From Pollenia angustigena (taxonomy: Eukaryota; Arthropoda; Insecta; Diptera; Polleniidae), in NCBI GenBank assembly GCA_930367215.1, contig OV884059.1, positions 240,001,803-240,065,802 on the forward strand: a DNA stretch of 64,000 nucleotides. Direction: 5' to 3'. The first letter of the stretch is position 1. The number at the start of each line of letters is the position of its first letter. Below the pieces are notes generated by a model. That model searched no databases. It was given only the letters and a program-made list of their open reading frames with translations, and was not told where the DNA came from. Below, in pieces: positions 22,259 to 32,808 of this stretch. Both the position numbers and the translations under genes were made by a program.

Positions 22259-23769
22259 CTAAACATATTGCTGCCTAAGGAATTTCATACATAATCAAAC
22301 CAAGGTTAGAATCTCCATTTTATTACACGTAGTAAGAAATAAACTTCAAATAAAATAATCTTCTTGTAAAGTTTACCTTTGAAATTCAAAGTTAAATGCT
22401 TAAAACACAAAACGAAAAATATCATAAAATTAAAGAAATGAGGCAAATTGAACTGCTAATTTAGGATTAACACGTCTTTGATTTTAATATTTTCAGTATT
22501 AGAAAAACGTGTATTTTTATACCCTCCACAATTATTAGTTGTGAAGAGGGTATGCTAAGTTTGTCATTCCGTGTGAAACCTTTTATTATTCATCTTAGAC
22601 CACATAAAGTATATATATTCTGGGTCATTGAGTAATTCTAAGTTGATTTAGCGTCTATCCGTCTATCCGTCTGACTGTTCGTCTGCCCGTGTGTTGATAA
22701 CACGCTCACTTTCGAAAAACTCAAAAGAAATAAACAAACTTGGTATCACATTGCTTGTAGTTATCCTAAGCAGTTTTTGATTGAAATCCAGCAAAACCGG
22801 TTAAGTAGGATCATAGCTATGAATCGAAATGTGGAACCACCACCTAAAAAAAATTGATAAGTTTGTTACAAAAAGTAGCATAAATGGTGGAATAATGCAC
22901 AGAATGACATAAGATTTTGCAAAAATTCGTTTTATTCATTACCCCAAGCACCATATAAACACTACTCCCGGAAAAGAGTTTAGTACGCCTAAGACCATAA
23001 TTAATAATGCTATTACAACAAAGTTGGACCCGTCACAGTTTTATAGGACTAGAAAAAAGACTGCGAAATTTCGTGAAGATCGGTCCATAATTTACCCTAG
23101 GCCCCATATAAATCCTACTTCGGGAAAACAGTTAAGTACGCCTAAAACCGTACAAAATAATGCTATCATAACAAAATTTGGTACATCACTAGCTTAGCTT
23201 CATATAGCCAGAAAAAATGTTATGCAATTTTGTGATATACGGTCCATAATTTACCTTATTGCACCGCTGTATTGAAATTTTTGTTTTTTAATACCAGAAA
23301 TCAATCTGCAGAATTGCGGATGATTGGTTGGCTCCACGAAAAGCCGCCCCCAATGAAATAAGGCCCAAACGAGAAATGAAATATTCGCCAATTTTTTTTC
23401 ATACATTTTTGGGTGTTATTTCATATGAAATGACTCCCAATTTTTTTGGGTCGTTTTTCATTTTTTTTTTTTGGGAATTATTTCATTCCTCATTTGGGGT
23501 TGTCAAATTATGAAATAATCTCCAATGAAATAACACCCAACAAATTTTTAAAATTCGGGGCTTTTTCATAGCGTGTTTAATTGAGGTGTTATTTAATTTA
23601 TTATTCGGGGGTTATTTCATTTTCAAAGCTGTTTGTTTTTGGAGGTTATTTCATTTTATTTGGGGTTTATTTCATTTGCTTAGTTTGATCTTGTTACTTT
23701 TATTTTAGAGAATTCAAGTAACTGTTTTTTGGAATAACAGTGTCAAAATATGAGTACAATCTGCTTTGC

Positions 23770-25253
23770 GGCTGTAGGAAATATCGCCCAAAGAAAAATC
23801 GCCCAAAAAAAAAAATGAAAAATCGCCCAAAAAAATTGCATGTAAAATTGGGCCTGATTTCATATGAAAAATGGCCCAAAATTTTTGGGCTATTTATCGT
23901 TATTGTTGGGTGATTTTTCGTTTTTTAAATTCGGGTGATTTTTCATTATGAAAAATCACCCAAAAATGTTGTATGAAAAATGGCCCAAAAAAAATGGGCT
24001 ATTTTTAAAATTCTACCATAATCTTACATAGCAGAGAAAACCATGTTTTATTATGGTTGCAAACAACAAAACTATTTTTCAAGAAACTAATTTAACCATT
24101 ATATGGTTGTCGGCGACAATGATTTGGTTAAATTAAACATAATATCGGTAGAATTTTTTTAAAAATGGTTTTGTAGCTTTTTTCTCTGGGTGTATATATT
24201 AAATATATACATATATATCGAAAATAAGGATTTTCTCTTCTATGGTATAGCAAATACTGGCTTCGCTAACTAAAGCTTCTCTGTATCGCCGGCCTTCGGC
24301 CGGGCGCAAGGATTTTCTCCTCTATGGTATAACAAAGACCGGCTTCGCTAACTAAAGCTTCTCTGTATAGCCGGCCTTCGGCCGGGCGCAAGGATTTTCT
24401 CCTCTATGGTATAACAAACACCGGCTTCGCTAACTAAAGCTTCTCTGCGTAGTCGGCCTTGTTCGGAAACAAGGCAGTTTTTCGAAGCTTTACTTAGCGA
24501 AACCGGTTTTTGTTAGACCATAAAGGAGAAAATCCTTGCGCCCGGCCGAAGGCCGGCTATAAAGAGAAGCTTTAGTTAGCGAAGCCGGTCTTTGTTGTAC
24601 CATAGAGGAGAAAATCCTTGCGCCCGGCCGAAGGCCGGCTATACAGAGAAGCTTTAGTTAGCGAAGCCAGTATTTGTTATACCATAGAAGATGAAATCCT
24701 TATTTTGGATATATATATTTAATATATACACCCGGAGTAAAAGCTATAAAAATATTTTATCCATATTATGTTTAATTTAACCAAATCATTGTCACCGACA
24801 ACCATATTATGGTTAAATAAGTATCTTTAAAAAAATCACTTGAAATTTTAACGGTATTTTAAAAAAAATTTACACATTTTTGATTATAAGCAACGTCCGC
24901 TGCAAAGTGTCATAACGTCCTCGCCCTCGTCTTCGATGGACATTATGACACTTTAAAAGTGTCCAAGGACACTACGACACTGGACGTTATGACATGTCAC
25001 CTAAATTTATATGAATAATAAACACTTTTTGCAAATTTAGTAATTTTTTTTTTTTTTTTTTGGGAAAAAATTCGTTTATGCTTTTTGGGTCATTTTTCAT
25101 TTTCTTTTTGGGCCCTTTTTCGTTTTTTTTGGGCAAAATTTCATATTTACCTTTTTGGGTCATTTTTCATGTTCGCTTGGGCGATTCTTCATTTGGGCGA
25201 TTTTTCATTTTTTTTTTTGGGCCATTTTTCTTTGGGCGATATTTCCTACAGCC
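23770..25253. mobile_element. middle nested element, GGCTGTAGG ends, 9-bp target duplication (copy A)
   Basis: 1484 bp. TIRs GGCTGTAGGAAATATCGCCC and its complement, flanked by CTGCTTTGC at 23761-23769 and 25254-25262. The arms (23770-24031 and 25002-25253) are arrays of degenerate GGGCGATTTTTCAT motifs, pointing both ways in the left arm. A Foldback element (24032-25001) occupies the middle. A second copy in inverse orientation is at 52522-53922. The two frames at 25060-25291 are translations of the T-rich motif array. Confidence 0.85.
24032..25001. mobile_element. Foldback-type element, copy 2 (innermost of the nest)
   Basis: Large hairpin. About three 81-bp units (CTTCGCTAACTAAAGCTTC with CCGGCCTTCGGCCGG) stand on each side of a centre near 24468, where CCTTGTTCGGAAACAAGG forms the loop. 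The right end has the complete outer arm and closes with GACGTTATGACATGTCACC. The left end begins at CAGAGAAAACCATG and lacks about 140 bp of outer arm present at 1486-1640. Same family as 1486-2336 and 40342-40853. Confidence 0.88.
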
Positions 25254-25304
25254 CTGCTTTGCATGTTGAGTTGAGTTGTTGTAAAACATAACATATTTTC
25301 AGTT

Positions 25305-25616
25305 GTGAATCGAAGTTCAGACGCTTTACATCATCTCGTGTTAATGTTTAAAAAAATGGAATTCGAAATTGTTGGTGGAAAACGAAGAAATAGCAATTTG
25401 CTATATTCTTTAAGTGAAAAACAATTATATTTAAACAGTGGAGGTAGTTGTGTAAAGGCCAAACGTAAAAGGCAAATTGTCTTCCAAACTGCAAAAATAG
25501 AGCAGGGCTTCAAGAATCTACGGGCGAGTAAAATAACTGCAGCAATCTTTTTGAACCGAATATATCCTTATTATGAAGAAGACGCCTGCGGACCTCCACA
25601 CGATTCATTTCAATAA
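25305..25616 (+). other. open frame in the arm of the outer nested element, function unknown
   Basis: 103 codons between the 9-bp duplication at 25262 and the motif array from 25690. Unlike its neighbours this stretch is not built from the short motifs, and the reading (for example FEIVGGKRRNSNLLYSLSEK then GFKNLRASKITAAIFLNRIY) has ordinary amino-acid composition. I do not recognise it. It could be a fragment of a gene once carried by the outer element, or chance. Confidence 0.3.
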
Positions 25617-27379
25617 TTTTGCGACTTTGCTGTTGGGGCATATTGACTTCATGAAATCCTTGGTGAAACTGACTCTTTTATGAATTTTGGGCATAATTTC
25701 AATTTTTTTGCTTATGGGATTTATTTCATTGGGGGTTATTTCATTTTCATCATTGGGTGTTATTTCATATGAAATAACATCAAAATATTGGGGGTTGTTT
25801 CGTTTTCGTTTTCGGGTTTTTTCATTTATTTTTCGATGTTATTTCATTCACTGCTTTTCGGTGTCATTTCCTATTTTTTGGGTTTTATTTCATTGGGGGC
25901 TTTTCGTGGAGCCGATTGGTTCATAGCTTACCATGGCTCCAATATAAATTACCGTCCTGAAAATTACTTAGGTTCGGCTTAAACTGTTACGAATCATGAT
26001 ATTGCTAAAAAAAAGCATTAAACTTTCTGATTGTTGGTCAATAATTGAAAATAGGTTTAAACCGCAACCAATTTTAATGCAGATGTCTGTTTTTATAAAG
26101 ATTATAACAATAAATAGACATCATACAGATATTACTCCTAAAACATTCGACCTGTCGGTGGAGGGTATCAAAGATTCGGCACAGCCGAATATAGCACTCC
26201 AACTTGTTTTATTTAAGTTTAGTATATGATAGAAGAAATTATAGCACATTTAACATGTTTTTAGTTTTTACCCTGAACATGTACAAAGAACTGGACGGTT
26301 GTTCATTAAGAAGGCATGCTGTTTTTACTGACAGAAAAAGTTAAACTAAATTTTTCACTCTTCTATACAACCTGTCAACGTTTTATTTTCTACAGCACAT
26401 GATAAATAAGTAAAAATGTTAAAGCAAAATTAGATTTAAAGTTAAGGCTGGTTAAAAAATTTATTGCAAAAATGTATACTCGATTATTTTGTATACCACT
26501 GCAACTCAGAGGTTTGAAATCGAAAAAAACGAGATTAATTAAATGTAAAAGTACAAAAACATAAAATCTAATCATTTCGCTTTATTATAAATTTTTTAAA
26601 TCTCTTAGAGCCTATACCACCAATTATATTTATTGTATGTATATTTAAACATAGTTTTTCATATACAGTTGTATTACTGTTAAACGAACCGTCGATTCTG
26701 CAAATTTCGCATTTAACGAACACACAAGTTTTCTCCATTGAGTACCTTATATAGCGAACAAATGGGATTCATAATTTAAGTTTAAAAAAGCATAATGAGA
26801 AGTAATTTCTAACTAAAAACAAAGTGAGTAGCAAGAAGTACCGCTGTTTTAGGCTTTGTTTATGTAGCATCCCAATAAAAAATGGGGCTTCAAACTAAGC
26901 AGGTTTGTAAGGAGAAACATAAAAGTTTCGCTTACCATTGCGCTTTCGGAAGTCATGAAATTTAAATGGCGAATTCCCACTTTGAAGCAATAAATTTTTG
27001 ACGCATTATTCAGAGCATATAAAAATTGCTCTATACACTGAATGTTTTGATACAGTTATTTTTTAGTATTGTCCCTTACAAACTTGCTTCGTAGTAAGGG
27101 AATGCCGTAGCACTTGAAATGCAATTTTATTTTATAAAAGTTGTTGAAAGTTCTTTCACTTACTTTACTGCATTTCTGTATGTCGTATTGCGTAGCACAT
27201 AATTGTGCGCTTCGCAAAATGATAAAATTTTTTATTTGCATTTGCGTTAGATTACACAGTACAACACATGATTTCGGGACTCACTTCTGATAATTGATTA
27301 TGAAAGAAGACCCAAAAAGAAGAACTTCTGCATCATTAGTTTGGTCATGGTACATCAAATAATAGTTTAAAAATTAATT

Positions 27380-28292
27380 TGAAGTTAGTAAGTATCGTAT
27401 AGGGGAATTTATCATGTTTTTGGCTCTTTTGTTTGTCATAACTCGAGAACCACTAGTCCGAATAAGCTAAAACAAATTTCACGTAAAGTAAAGGTATGAA
27501 AGGTATTTGAAAAATTGGATGCATTGCTTGCGGAGGTTTGTTGGTGGAATTCTAAAATTATGCAGTTTGAAATTTGTGGACACACTGAACAAAACATGCC
27601 CTTGAATATTACGTCCATCTCGGATGATGATGCAGACTCAGAACATGAATATGAACAACCTACGAAGAAAATAAGGTCATCAGAACCACAAGCGTCAACT
27701 TCAACGAGGATGGATAGGGACAATAAATGAAAATGTTCTAAATTTTGTTTCCATGCATAGATAATATATAAAAATCGCATATTTTCTGTGTAACAATAGC
27801 TGTAATATGAATCGGAATGTTTATTTTCATGCAAAATAAAGAATCAATAAACAAGTCATCACTGTTTTTTCCAAAGAATTTTGTGGATATCTCTAGCAAA
27901 TTTTTTAAATTCATACCTTTACTTAACTGTGAATAAAAGCGAAATGCGTTTATCGATTTACATGATTTATGTCTCATTTTGTTCATAGGTTATGCGACTT
28001 TACGTGAAAGTAATAGGACTTGACACTTTTTTACCGTTTTGGATTTTTTATGAATTAAAAATAAAAAATTTAAATTTTTTGGGCAAAAATTATTTTTTTG
28101 CTTCATACATTTATTTATAACTGCGAAACTGTTGCTTATGTAGCGAAACGTTGCATGAACAGATTAAAGGAATTGTAATTCTTAATTTTTCTCAATTTGT
28201 TTTAGCTTATTCGGACTAGTGGCTCTCGAGTTATGACAAACAAAAGAGCCTAAAACGTGATAAATTCCCCTATACGATACTTACTAACTTCA
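27380..28292. repeat. unit with about 100-bp inverted repeats
   Basis: The left arm (27380-27479) contains AGTAAGTATCGTATAGGGGA, CTCTTTTGTTTGTCATAACT and CCGAATAAGCTAAAACAA. The right arm (28190-28292) is its complement with few differences. A weaker inverted match (GTAAAGTAAAGGTATGAA with TTCATACCTTTACTTAAC) continues the arms inward. No target duplication could be fixed. A coding-like stretch lies inside (27515-27730). Confidence 0.75.
27515..27730 (+). pseudogene. acidic coding-like fragment of unknown family
   Basis: 71 residues. It includes LDALLAEVCWWNSKIMQFEI, then an acidic stretch SISDDDADSEHEYEQPTKK and a Ser/Thr-rich tail ending QASTSTRMDRDNK before a stop. The acidic run followed by basic PTKKIR resembles low-complexity linkers or nuclear signals of transposon-encoded or nuclear proteins. 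No catalytic motif is visible. It may be the 3' exon of a lost transposon gene, given its place between long inverted repeats. Confidence 0.35.
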
Positions 28293-28429
28293 AATTTTTC
28301 TTGGTTTTTACGACATTCATAAATGCATTGTTCTGAAAAAAAAACATACATTAATCCACAAATTTTTTATGTAAAATTTTCAAGGAAATTCAAAATGAAT
28401 TTGAACTTCTTTTTCATTAAAATTATTTG

Positions 28430-28720
28430 AAAGATGAACTTACTGTTCATTGTTGGTGTTTTGTTTAAGCTTTGATATTGGTGCAAGTAAGACTTATTCG
28501 CTTTAAGGGTTTTATCTGTATAATATTTTTGGCTTTTCTAAAACCTTTGGAAAAGGTTTCCTGATGAGCTGGTCTAAGCAACCGGCGAAATGCGTATAGA
28601 AGCTAGCTTTCCCTCAACAATAAATCTCAGTGTATTTATCGAATATGAAAAATATGGAACTTCGCACGTCACACAGAAATCTTATTAATATTAAATTATT
28701 TAAGGTTTTACGCTACCAGA
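28430..28720 (+). repeat. dispersed repeat with canonical hammerhead core, copy 2
   Basis: Shares GTTGGTGTTTTGTTTAAGCT and TTCGCTT(T)AAGGGTTTTAT with 37620-37730, and its hammerhead part with 2840-2960 and 37255-37350. The core is intact here: CTGATGA (28561-28567), GCTGG (28568-28572), a 9-base loop, CCGGC (28582-28586), then GAAAT (28587-28591). Likely a terminal piece of a Penelope-like element. Confidence 0.6.
28561..28591 (+). ncRNA. hammerhead ribozyme core (candidate)
   Basis: The order CUGAUGA, helix II, GAAA is that of the hammerhead catalytic core. Helix II is GCUGG with CCGGC, five pairs with one G-U. Helix III and the cleavage site cannot be fixed by eye; the conserved downstream AUGCGUAUAG is short, as in the minimal hammerheads described in Penelope-like elements. 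Activity unproven. Confidence 0.55.
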
Positions 28721-28897
28721 GTAAAAAATTCTACCTTTTTTTATTTTTTTTTTTTAAATATTTTATACAGATCTCAAAACATATTTCAAAACAAACCACA
28801 AATAAAACAGTTCTAGTTATTTATTTATTCATAACATGGGTGCTTAATTTTTGTCAGGCCTGACAAAGTACTAGTTCGTTAAACCGGAAAACTACTG

Positions 28898-30035
28898 TAA
28901 TTTTATTTTTGTTTGCCAGGAAAAACGCATTTTAAACATAAACTGATATTTAAATGGAATTGGTGAAGAATGCCTTTAATTTATCAAAACTTTATTGTTT
29001 TTTTTAAGCATTTAAATTAAATCATTTTTTTTTAATTTAAACAAGGATTACAAACAAATTAATGTATTGGAATTAAGAATTACAATATAAAGTTTTTTTT
29101 TTTAAATTTAACAAAATATCAATTGACTTCAGTATAAATGTAAAGTCTTAATTAAGTTATTATGTTGTTTTAAAAATAATTAAATAAATGCCTGTGTTTT
29201 ATTATTTTTAATCTTATTTTAAGCGCCATATAAATATTTATGTTTAAATTAATTTAATTTCTATAGAAGATACACACACACTTTCTAAGCACAAAAGTGT
29301 TATTAAACTATTGGCTTTAAATATGTTTATTTATATTAAACTTAATTAAGAATACAAAAACTTAATTAAGATCTTAAAATTTTTTTTATTAACAAGTCTA
29401 TTCGAACAGCGATGATAATAAAGACACGAACAGTGACACGAATTTAAAGCGGATAAAATTATTAAATGAAAGAAATTTTCTAGACAAACTGCATGATATC
29501 TTTTCAAAATATTGAATAAAAAATTTAATAGAGCAGCAAATATAATGGAATTGTTTCGTTTTATTGACTTCAAAGACATTTGAAAGTTGAGCAAGTGACG
29601 TTGGTCAAAAAAGAGACAAATATAATATTGAGTATTGTGCAAAGAAAATATGCAAAATTAGTTTAACACTACCCAACACAGTGTTTACTCATAGTAATAA
29701 TAATAAAAATACCTGTAATAGAAACGTATCTTGTGGGAAAAGCAACTTGGCTTTGAAAAATAATAAAAAATAATTTAATGCAATTCTCCCCATGTAAAAT
29801 TCATACTTTGAAAAAACATTTAATTAGTTTTTTGCTTTTAAAAAATACAATACAAAAATTTAAGTTAAGCACTGTCTAGTTTACAAAAATCATGCAGATT
29901 AATACCTTTTCTGAGTTAGAACGTTGGACAAGAAAATGTAGTAACTACTAGACGTATGTGTGAAATCTGCAGTACAAATTAATAAATATTAATCATACGC
30001 ACCGATAGCTTTGAATGCACAATTCTCACACTGTC
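28898..30035. other. no recognisable feature
   Basis: Very AT-rich. The frame at 29346-29642 on the minus strand has no recognisable domain and is probably chance. Confidence 0.4.
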
Positions 30036-30039
30036 TTAA

Positions 30040-30326
30040 GCGGCCCATACACTTGCCATATTATTGTATATGATAGCCGGCATATTACTTCCATTTTGCT
30101 CTATCTTATGCAATAAGTCGCACAATAGTTTCATTCATTCAATTAAAAGGTGAACATAACCTATAGTAATAACACAAAAAAACAGCATTGTACAATGCTG
30201 CCAATACATTTCACTTTGTTTTCGGTGTGCAATACATATCAAAAGTCTTTTGATTGTTACCTGTATAATTGTACAATTGAACAATACGTAAAATTTAACA
30301 GTTTTATTGCAAGTGTATCAGTCGCT
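30040..30326. mobile_element. possible MITE with diverged inverted ends
   Basis: The left end GCGGCCCATACACTTGC and right-end complement GCGACTGATACACTTGC share 13 of 17 positions. No clear target duplication. The 65-residue frame inside (30150-30347) crosses the right end and is not a gene. Confidence 0.4.
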
Positions 30327-30642
30327 TTACGCAAAAATAATTTTTAGTTCACATTACCCAATTAAAAGTTTTCTTGTTTGAGAAGCACTTATGGCATGGA
30401 CTGGAAAATGTTTTTTTTTTATTTTGCTTCTAAAAAAATAGTGCAAGTTTAAAAAATTCTACATTTTTTTTTAATAAAACGATTTCTTAAAAACGTTTTC
30501 TTTAAAACGTTTTCGAAAAAATTTTTGTATAAAAAAAATTCAATTTGCTTCAAAATAAAAAAATTTTGAAAACAAAATAAATATATTTAAGCATTGTCAT
30601 AAAAATTTCAATTTTGAAAACAAATTTAAATATAATTTACAA

Positions 30643-30833
30643 GGCGAATTCATTTTTCACGTGGCGTTGAAAGCACAGCTGTGCTCCTTTTTTTTTAAAT
30701 TAGAGAGAGGAATGTCAAAAGTTACTTGTGTTTTTGACTTATCGGCCAACGAAAGCAGCAACAAAATACATTGTTGTGTTTTTGGTGTTGTTAATTGTTG
30801 TAGTATCGACACCGCCGTTTACATGAATTCGCC
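30643..30833. mobile_element. 191-bp MITE, copy 1 (GGCGAATTCAT ends)
   Basis: The ends GGCGAATTCAT and ATGAATTCGCC are perfect 11-bp inverted repeats. The interior (AAGCACAGCTGTGCT, AGTTACTTGTGTTTTTGAC, AGCAGCAACAAAATACATTG) recurs at 32809-32996 in the same orientation at high identity. No protein-coding potential. Confidence 0.7.
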
Positions 30834-30919
30834 ATGATAATTTATGTATTCTCAGAAACATACAAACATATTACATTTTTTAAAAATACATACTTAGAAA
30901 AAAAAATTAAAAAAAAAAC

Positions 30920-31335
30920 GTTTTATGCTAGAAACACAACTGGGACGAACGACGAACTTCGCATAGTACGACGAATTCGCTGGCAAGAACTCGTTGCGAA
31001 AATTCGTCAAATGAGACGCAATAAGTGCGCGAACCTAACATTTTTTTAATTTTTAAAAAACTATTAATCGGGTATGTCCTAAAATCCGTATCCACTCGAA
31101 ATGGATATCTTCAGCATTTTTAGTTTGCAATTTTCGCGAATTTTAGCCAAGTTCGCAATAGAAGCGAATCGCCCCTGTAATTCTTTACAGATTTCACGAT
31201 TTTTAATAAATATTGAACTTTGCTATTAAGCTGCGCTGTCCCTTTCCCAATTTATTCGTCGTTCGTCTGCGTAAGAAATAGAAATAAACCTATCGCAGAG
31301 TTCGTTACGCACGACGAAATTCGGTCTACGCAATG
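30920..31335. repeat. ACGACGAA-rich inverted pair
   Basis: CGAACGACGAACTTCGCATA near 30949 and the complementary-type TTATTCGTCGTTCGTCTGCG near 31250 share CGAACGACGAA in opposite orientation. Further GACGAAATTC/GACGAATTC copies lie between them. Probably a diverged hairpin element. Boundaries are not defined; the 71-residue frame 30834-31049 is not supported. Confidence 0.4.
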
Positions 31336-31359
31336 ATTGTGTGTACTTTCATATACAAC

Positions 31360-32224
31360 AATAAAATCAATTTTATTTTGAGGACGTTTTTTCTAATGCT
31401 CTCACATATAGATAGTTATTCTCTTAACAATGCTACCATACTTTCATTCAATTTCATACATTTTGTAAACAAAGAAAAATAAGAACAAAAGATATCGAAA
31501 GAAATGAGAGAGCATTTGAAGTTACTGCCGACGTTTTAATGATGAAACAGAACTGAATCTTCAACTTCAGGCAATAATTTTAAAGCCCATAATTAAAACG
31601 TCGGCAATAACTTAAAATTCTCTCTCATTTCTTTCGTTTTCTTTTGTTCTTATTTTTCTTTGTTTACAAAATGTATGAAATTGAATGAACGTATGGTAGC
31701 ATTGTTAAGAGAATAATTGTATTTATGTGAGCGCATTAGAAAAAAACGTCCTCAAAATAAATGATGAAACAGAACTGAGTCTTCAACTTCAGGCAACAAT
31801 TTTAAAGCCCATAATTAAAACGTCGGCAGTAACTTCAAATTGTCTCTCATTTCTTTCGTTTTCTTTTGTTCTTATTTTTCTTTGTTTACAAAATGTATGA
31901 AATTGAATGAAAGTATGGTAGCATTGTTAAGATAATAATTGTATTTATGTGAGAGCATTAGAAAAAAACGTCCTCAAAATAAAATTGATTTTATTTCCCG
32001 ACCGCATTCTCTGGCATAATTTTATGTCAAACTGTATGAAAAACATCGTTCAGCCCCAGTTCTGTTTCATCATTAAAATTGATTTTATTTCTCGACCGCA
32101 TTCTCTGGCATAATTTTATGTCAAACTGTATTAAAAACATCGTTCAGCCCCAGTTCTGTTTCATCATTTAATTATGGGCTTTAAAATTTTTGCCTGTAGT
32201 TAAAGACTCAGTTCTGTTGCATCA
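31360..32224. repeat. complex of inverted and tandem repeats
   Basis: Parts in order: an inverted copy of a 222-bp unit (about 31360-31534); two direct copies of the unit (31539-31760 and 31761-31982), each starting ATGATGAAACAGAACTGA and ending CGTCCTCAAAATAA; two tandem copies of a 94-bp unit (about 31979-32073 and 32074-32167) with GACCGCATTCTCTGGCATAA; and an inverted piece of the unit start (32168-32224). Tandem units arranged as inverted arms are a foldback-like design. Non-coding. Confidence 0.85.
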
Positions 32225-32808
32225 TTAAATTCTAAACACAGAAAACAATTTTATTTTTTTCACACACGAACATTTTTTATTTAAATAATAAAATTTAATT
32301 TTGTGTTTTCCGTTCGTAATTTCCGGTCCTTGACTAAAAGTAAATTTTAAAATTAAATATGACATAGAGCGAGACAGTAAGGAAAGTGAACGAGTTCTTT
32401 TATATAACATTCGAAGAGCCACTACATTCCTTTATTACGAAGCAGGTTTGTGTTAGGGAGCACATTAAGGAATAACGGTAACAAAAAAACATTGAGTCTG
32501 TTAAGCTGATCGTTACACTCACCGCTTTTTGTATGCGGTGAATAAAGCGCTTTCTGTGTCAAAAACGTATTGCTTTAAAGTGGAAACTCGCCATATAAAA
32601 TTCATGTCTTTCGCATGCGATTTGGTAAGCAAAAGCTTCGTGGTAGCTCCATTTTTTATTGGGAAGTTAACCAATACAATAATCCTATTCACTATTAATT
32701 GGCTTAATCTTTTGTTTAACTAATGAAAGCTTAAACTTTTTTTTGCATAAAGCCAAGTACTCTGTTCAAATTTGTCCAATGTTTTATTTCAATATTTGTT
32801 GAAAAGAA

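Larger units (their letters stand above)
23330..25913. mobile_element. outer nested element, GGCTCCACG ends, 8-bp target duplication
   Basis: 2584 bp. TIRs GGCTCCACGAAAAGC (left) and GCTTTTCGTGGAGCC (right), flanked by GATTGGTT at 23322-23329 and 25914-25921. The uninterrupted paralogous sequence at 51619-51626 carries GATTGGTT once, so the insertion and duplication are directly visible. The arms (about 23330-23769 and 25254-25913) consist largely of degenerate GGGTGTTATTTCAT-like motifs in both orientations, including GTTATTTCATATGAAATGAC. A second element (23770-25253) is nested inside. The 8-bp duplication suggests hAT- or P-type transposition; superfamily not resolved. Short frames at 23328-23513 and 25687-25982 translate the motif arrays and are not genes. 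Confidence 0.85.
22518..26210 (+). repeat. dispersed fly repeat (TATACCCTCC family) interrupted at 23330-25913
   Basis: The 5' part 22518-23329 matches 3159-3575 and then continues into a tandem section with CCCTAGGCCCCATATAAA units also present at 51190-51510. After the inserted element the repeat resumes at 25922 with CATAGCTTACCATGGCTCC and ends with GAGGGTATCAAAGATTCGGC and ATAGCACTCCAACTTG near 26210. The same ending occurs at 53991-54040. Without the insertion the copy is about 1.1 kb. Non-coding. Confidence 0.85.
26666..28897. mobile_element. pogo/Tigger-like termini enclosing other repeats
   Basis: Left end CAGTTGTATTACTGTTAAAC and right end complement CAGTAGTTTTCCGGTTTAAC align over 24 positions with 19 matches, each ending GAAC, and each flanked by TA (26664-26665, 28898-28899). 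TA duplication and CAGT...TTAAACGAAC ends are typical of pogo/Tigger elements. No DDE transposase is readable inside. A long-inverted-repeat unit (27380-28292) and a hammerhead-bearing repeat (28430-28720) lie within. The pairing of the two ends is an inference. Confidence 0.5.

Noticed and set aside
24230..24720. CRISPR-like spaced repeats with GC palindromes
   Set aside because: Units are tandem 81-bp repeats without unique spacers, arranged as inverted arms in a eukaryotic Foldback element.
25060..25291. Phe-rich frames resembling a membrane protein
   Set aside because: Translations of the T-rich GGGCGATTTTTCAT motif array in the arm of the GGCTGTAGG element; the copy at 52459-52765 gives the same on the other strand.
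29346..29642. 98-residue minus-strand frame
   Set aside because: Cys/Leu/Phe-rich chance-like reading in very AT-rich DNA with no domain and no related copy in the window.
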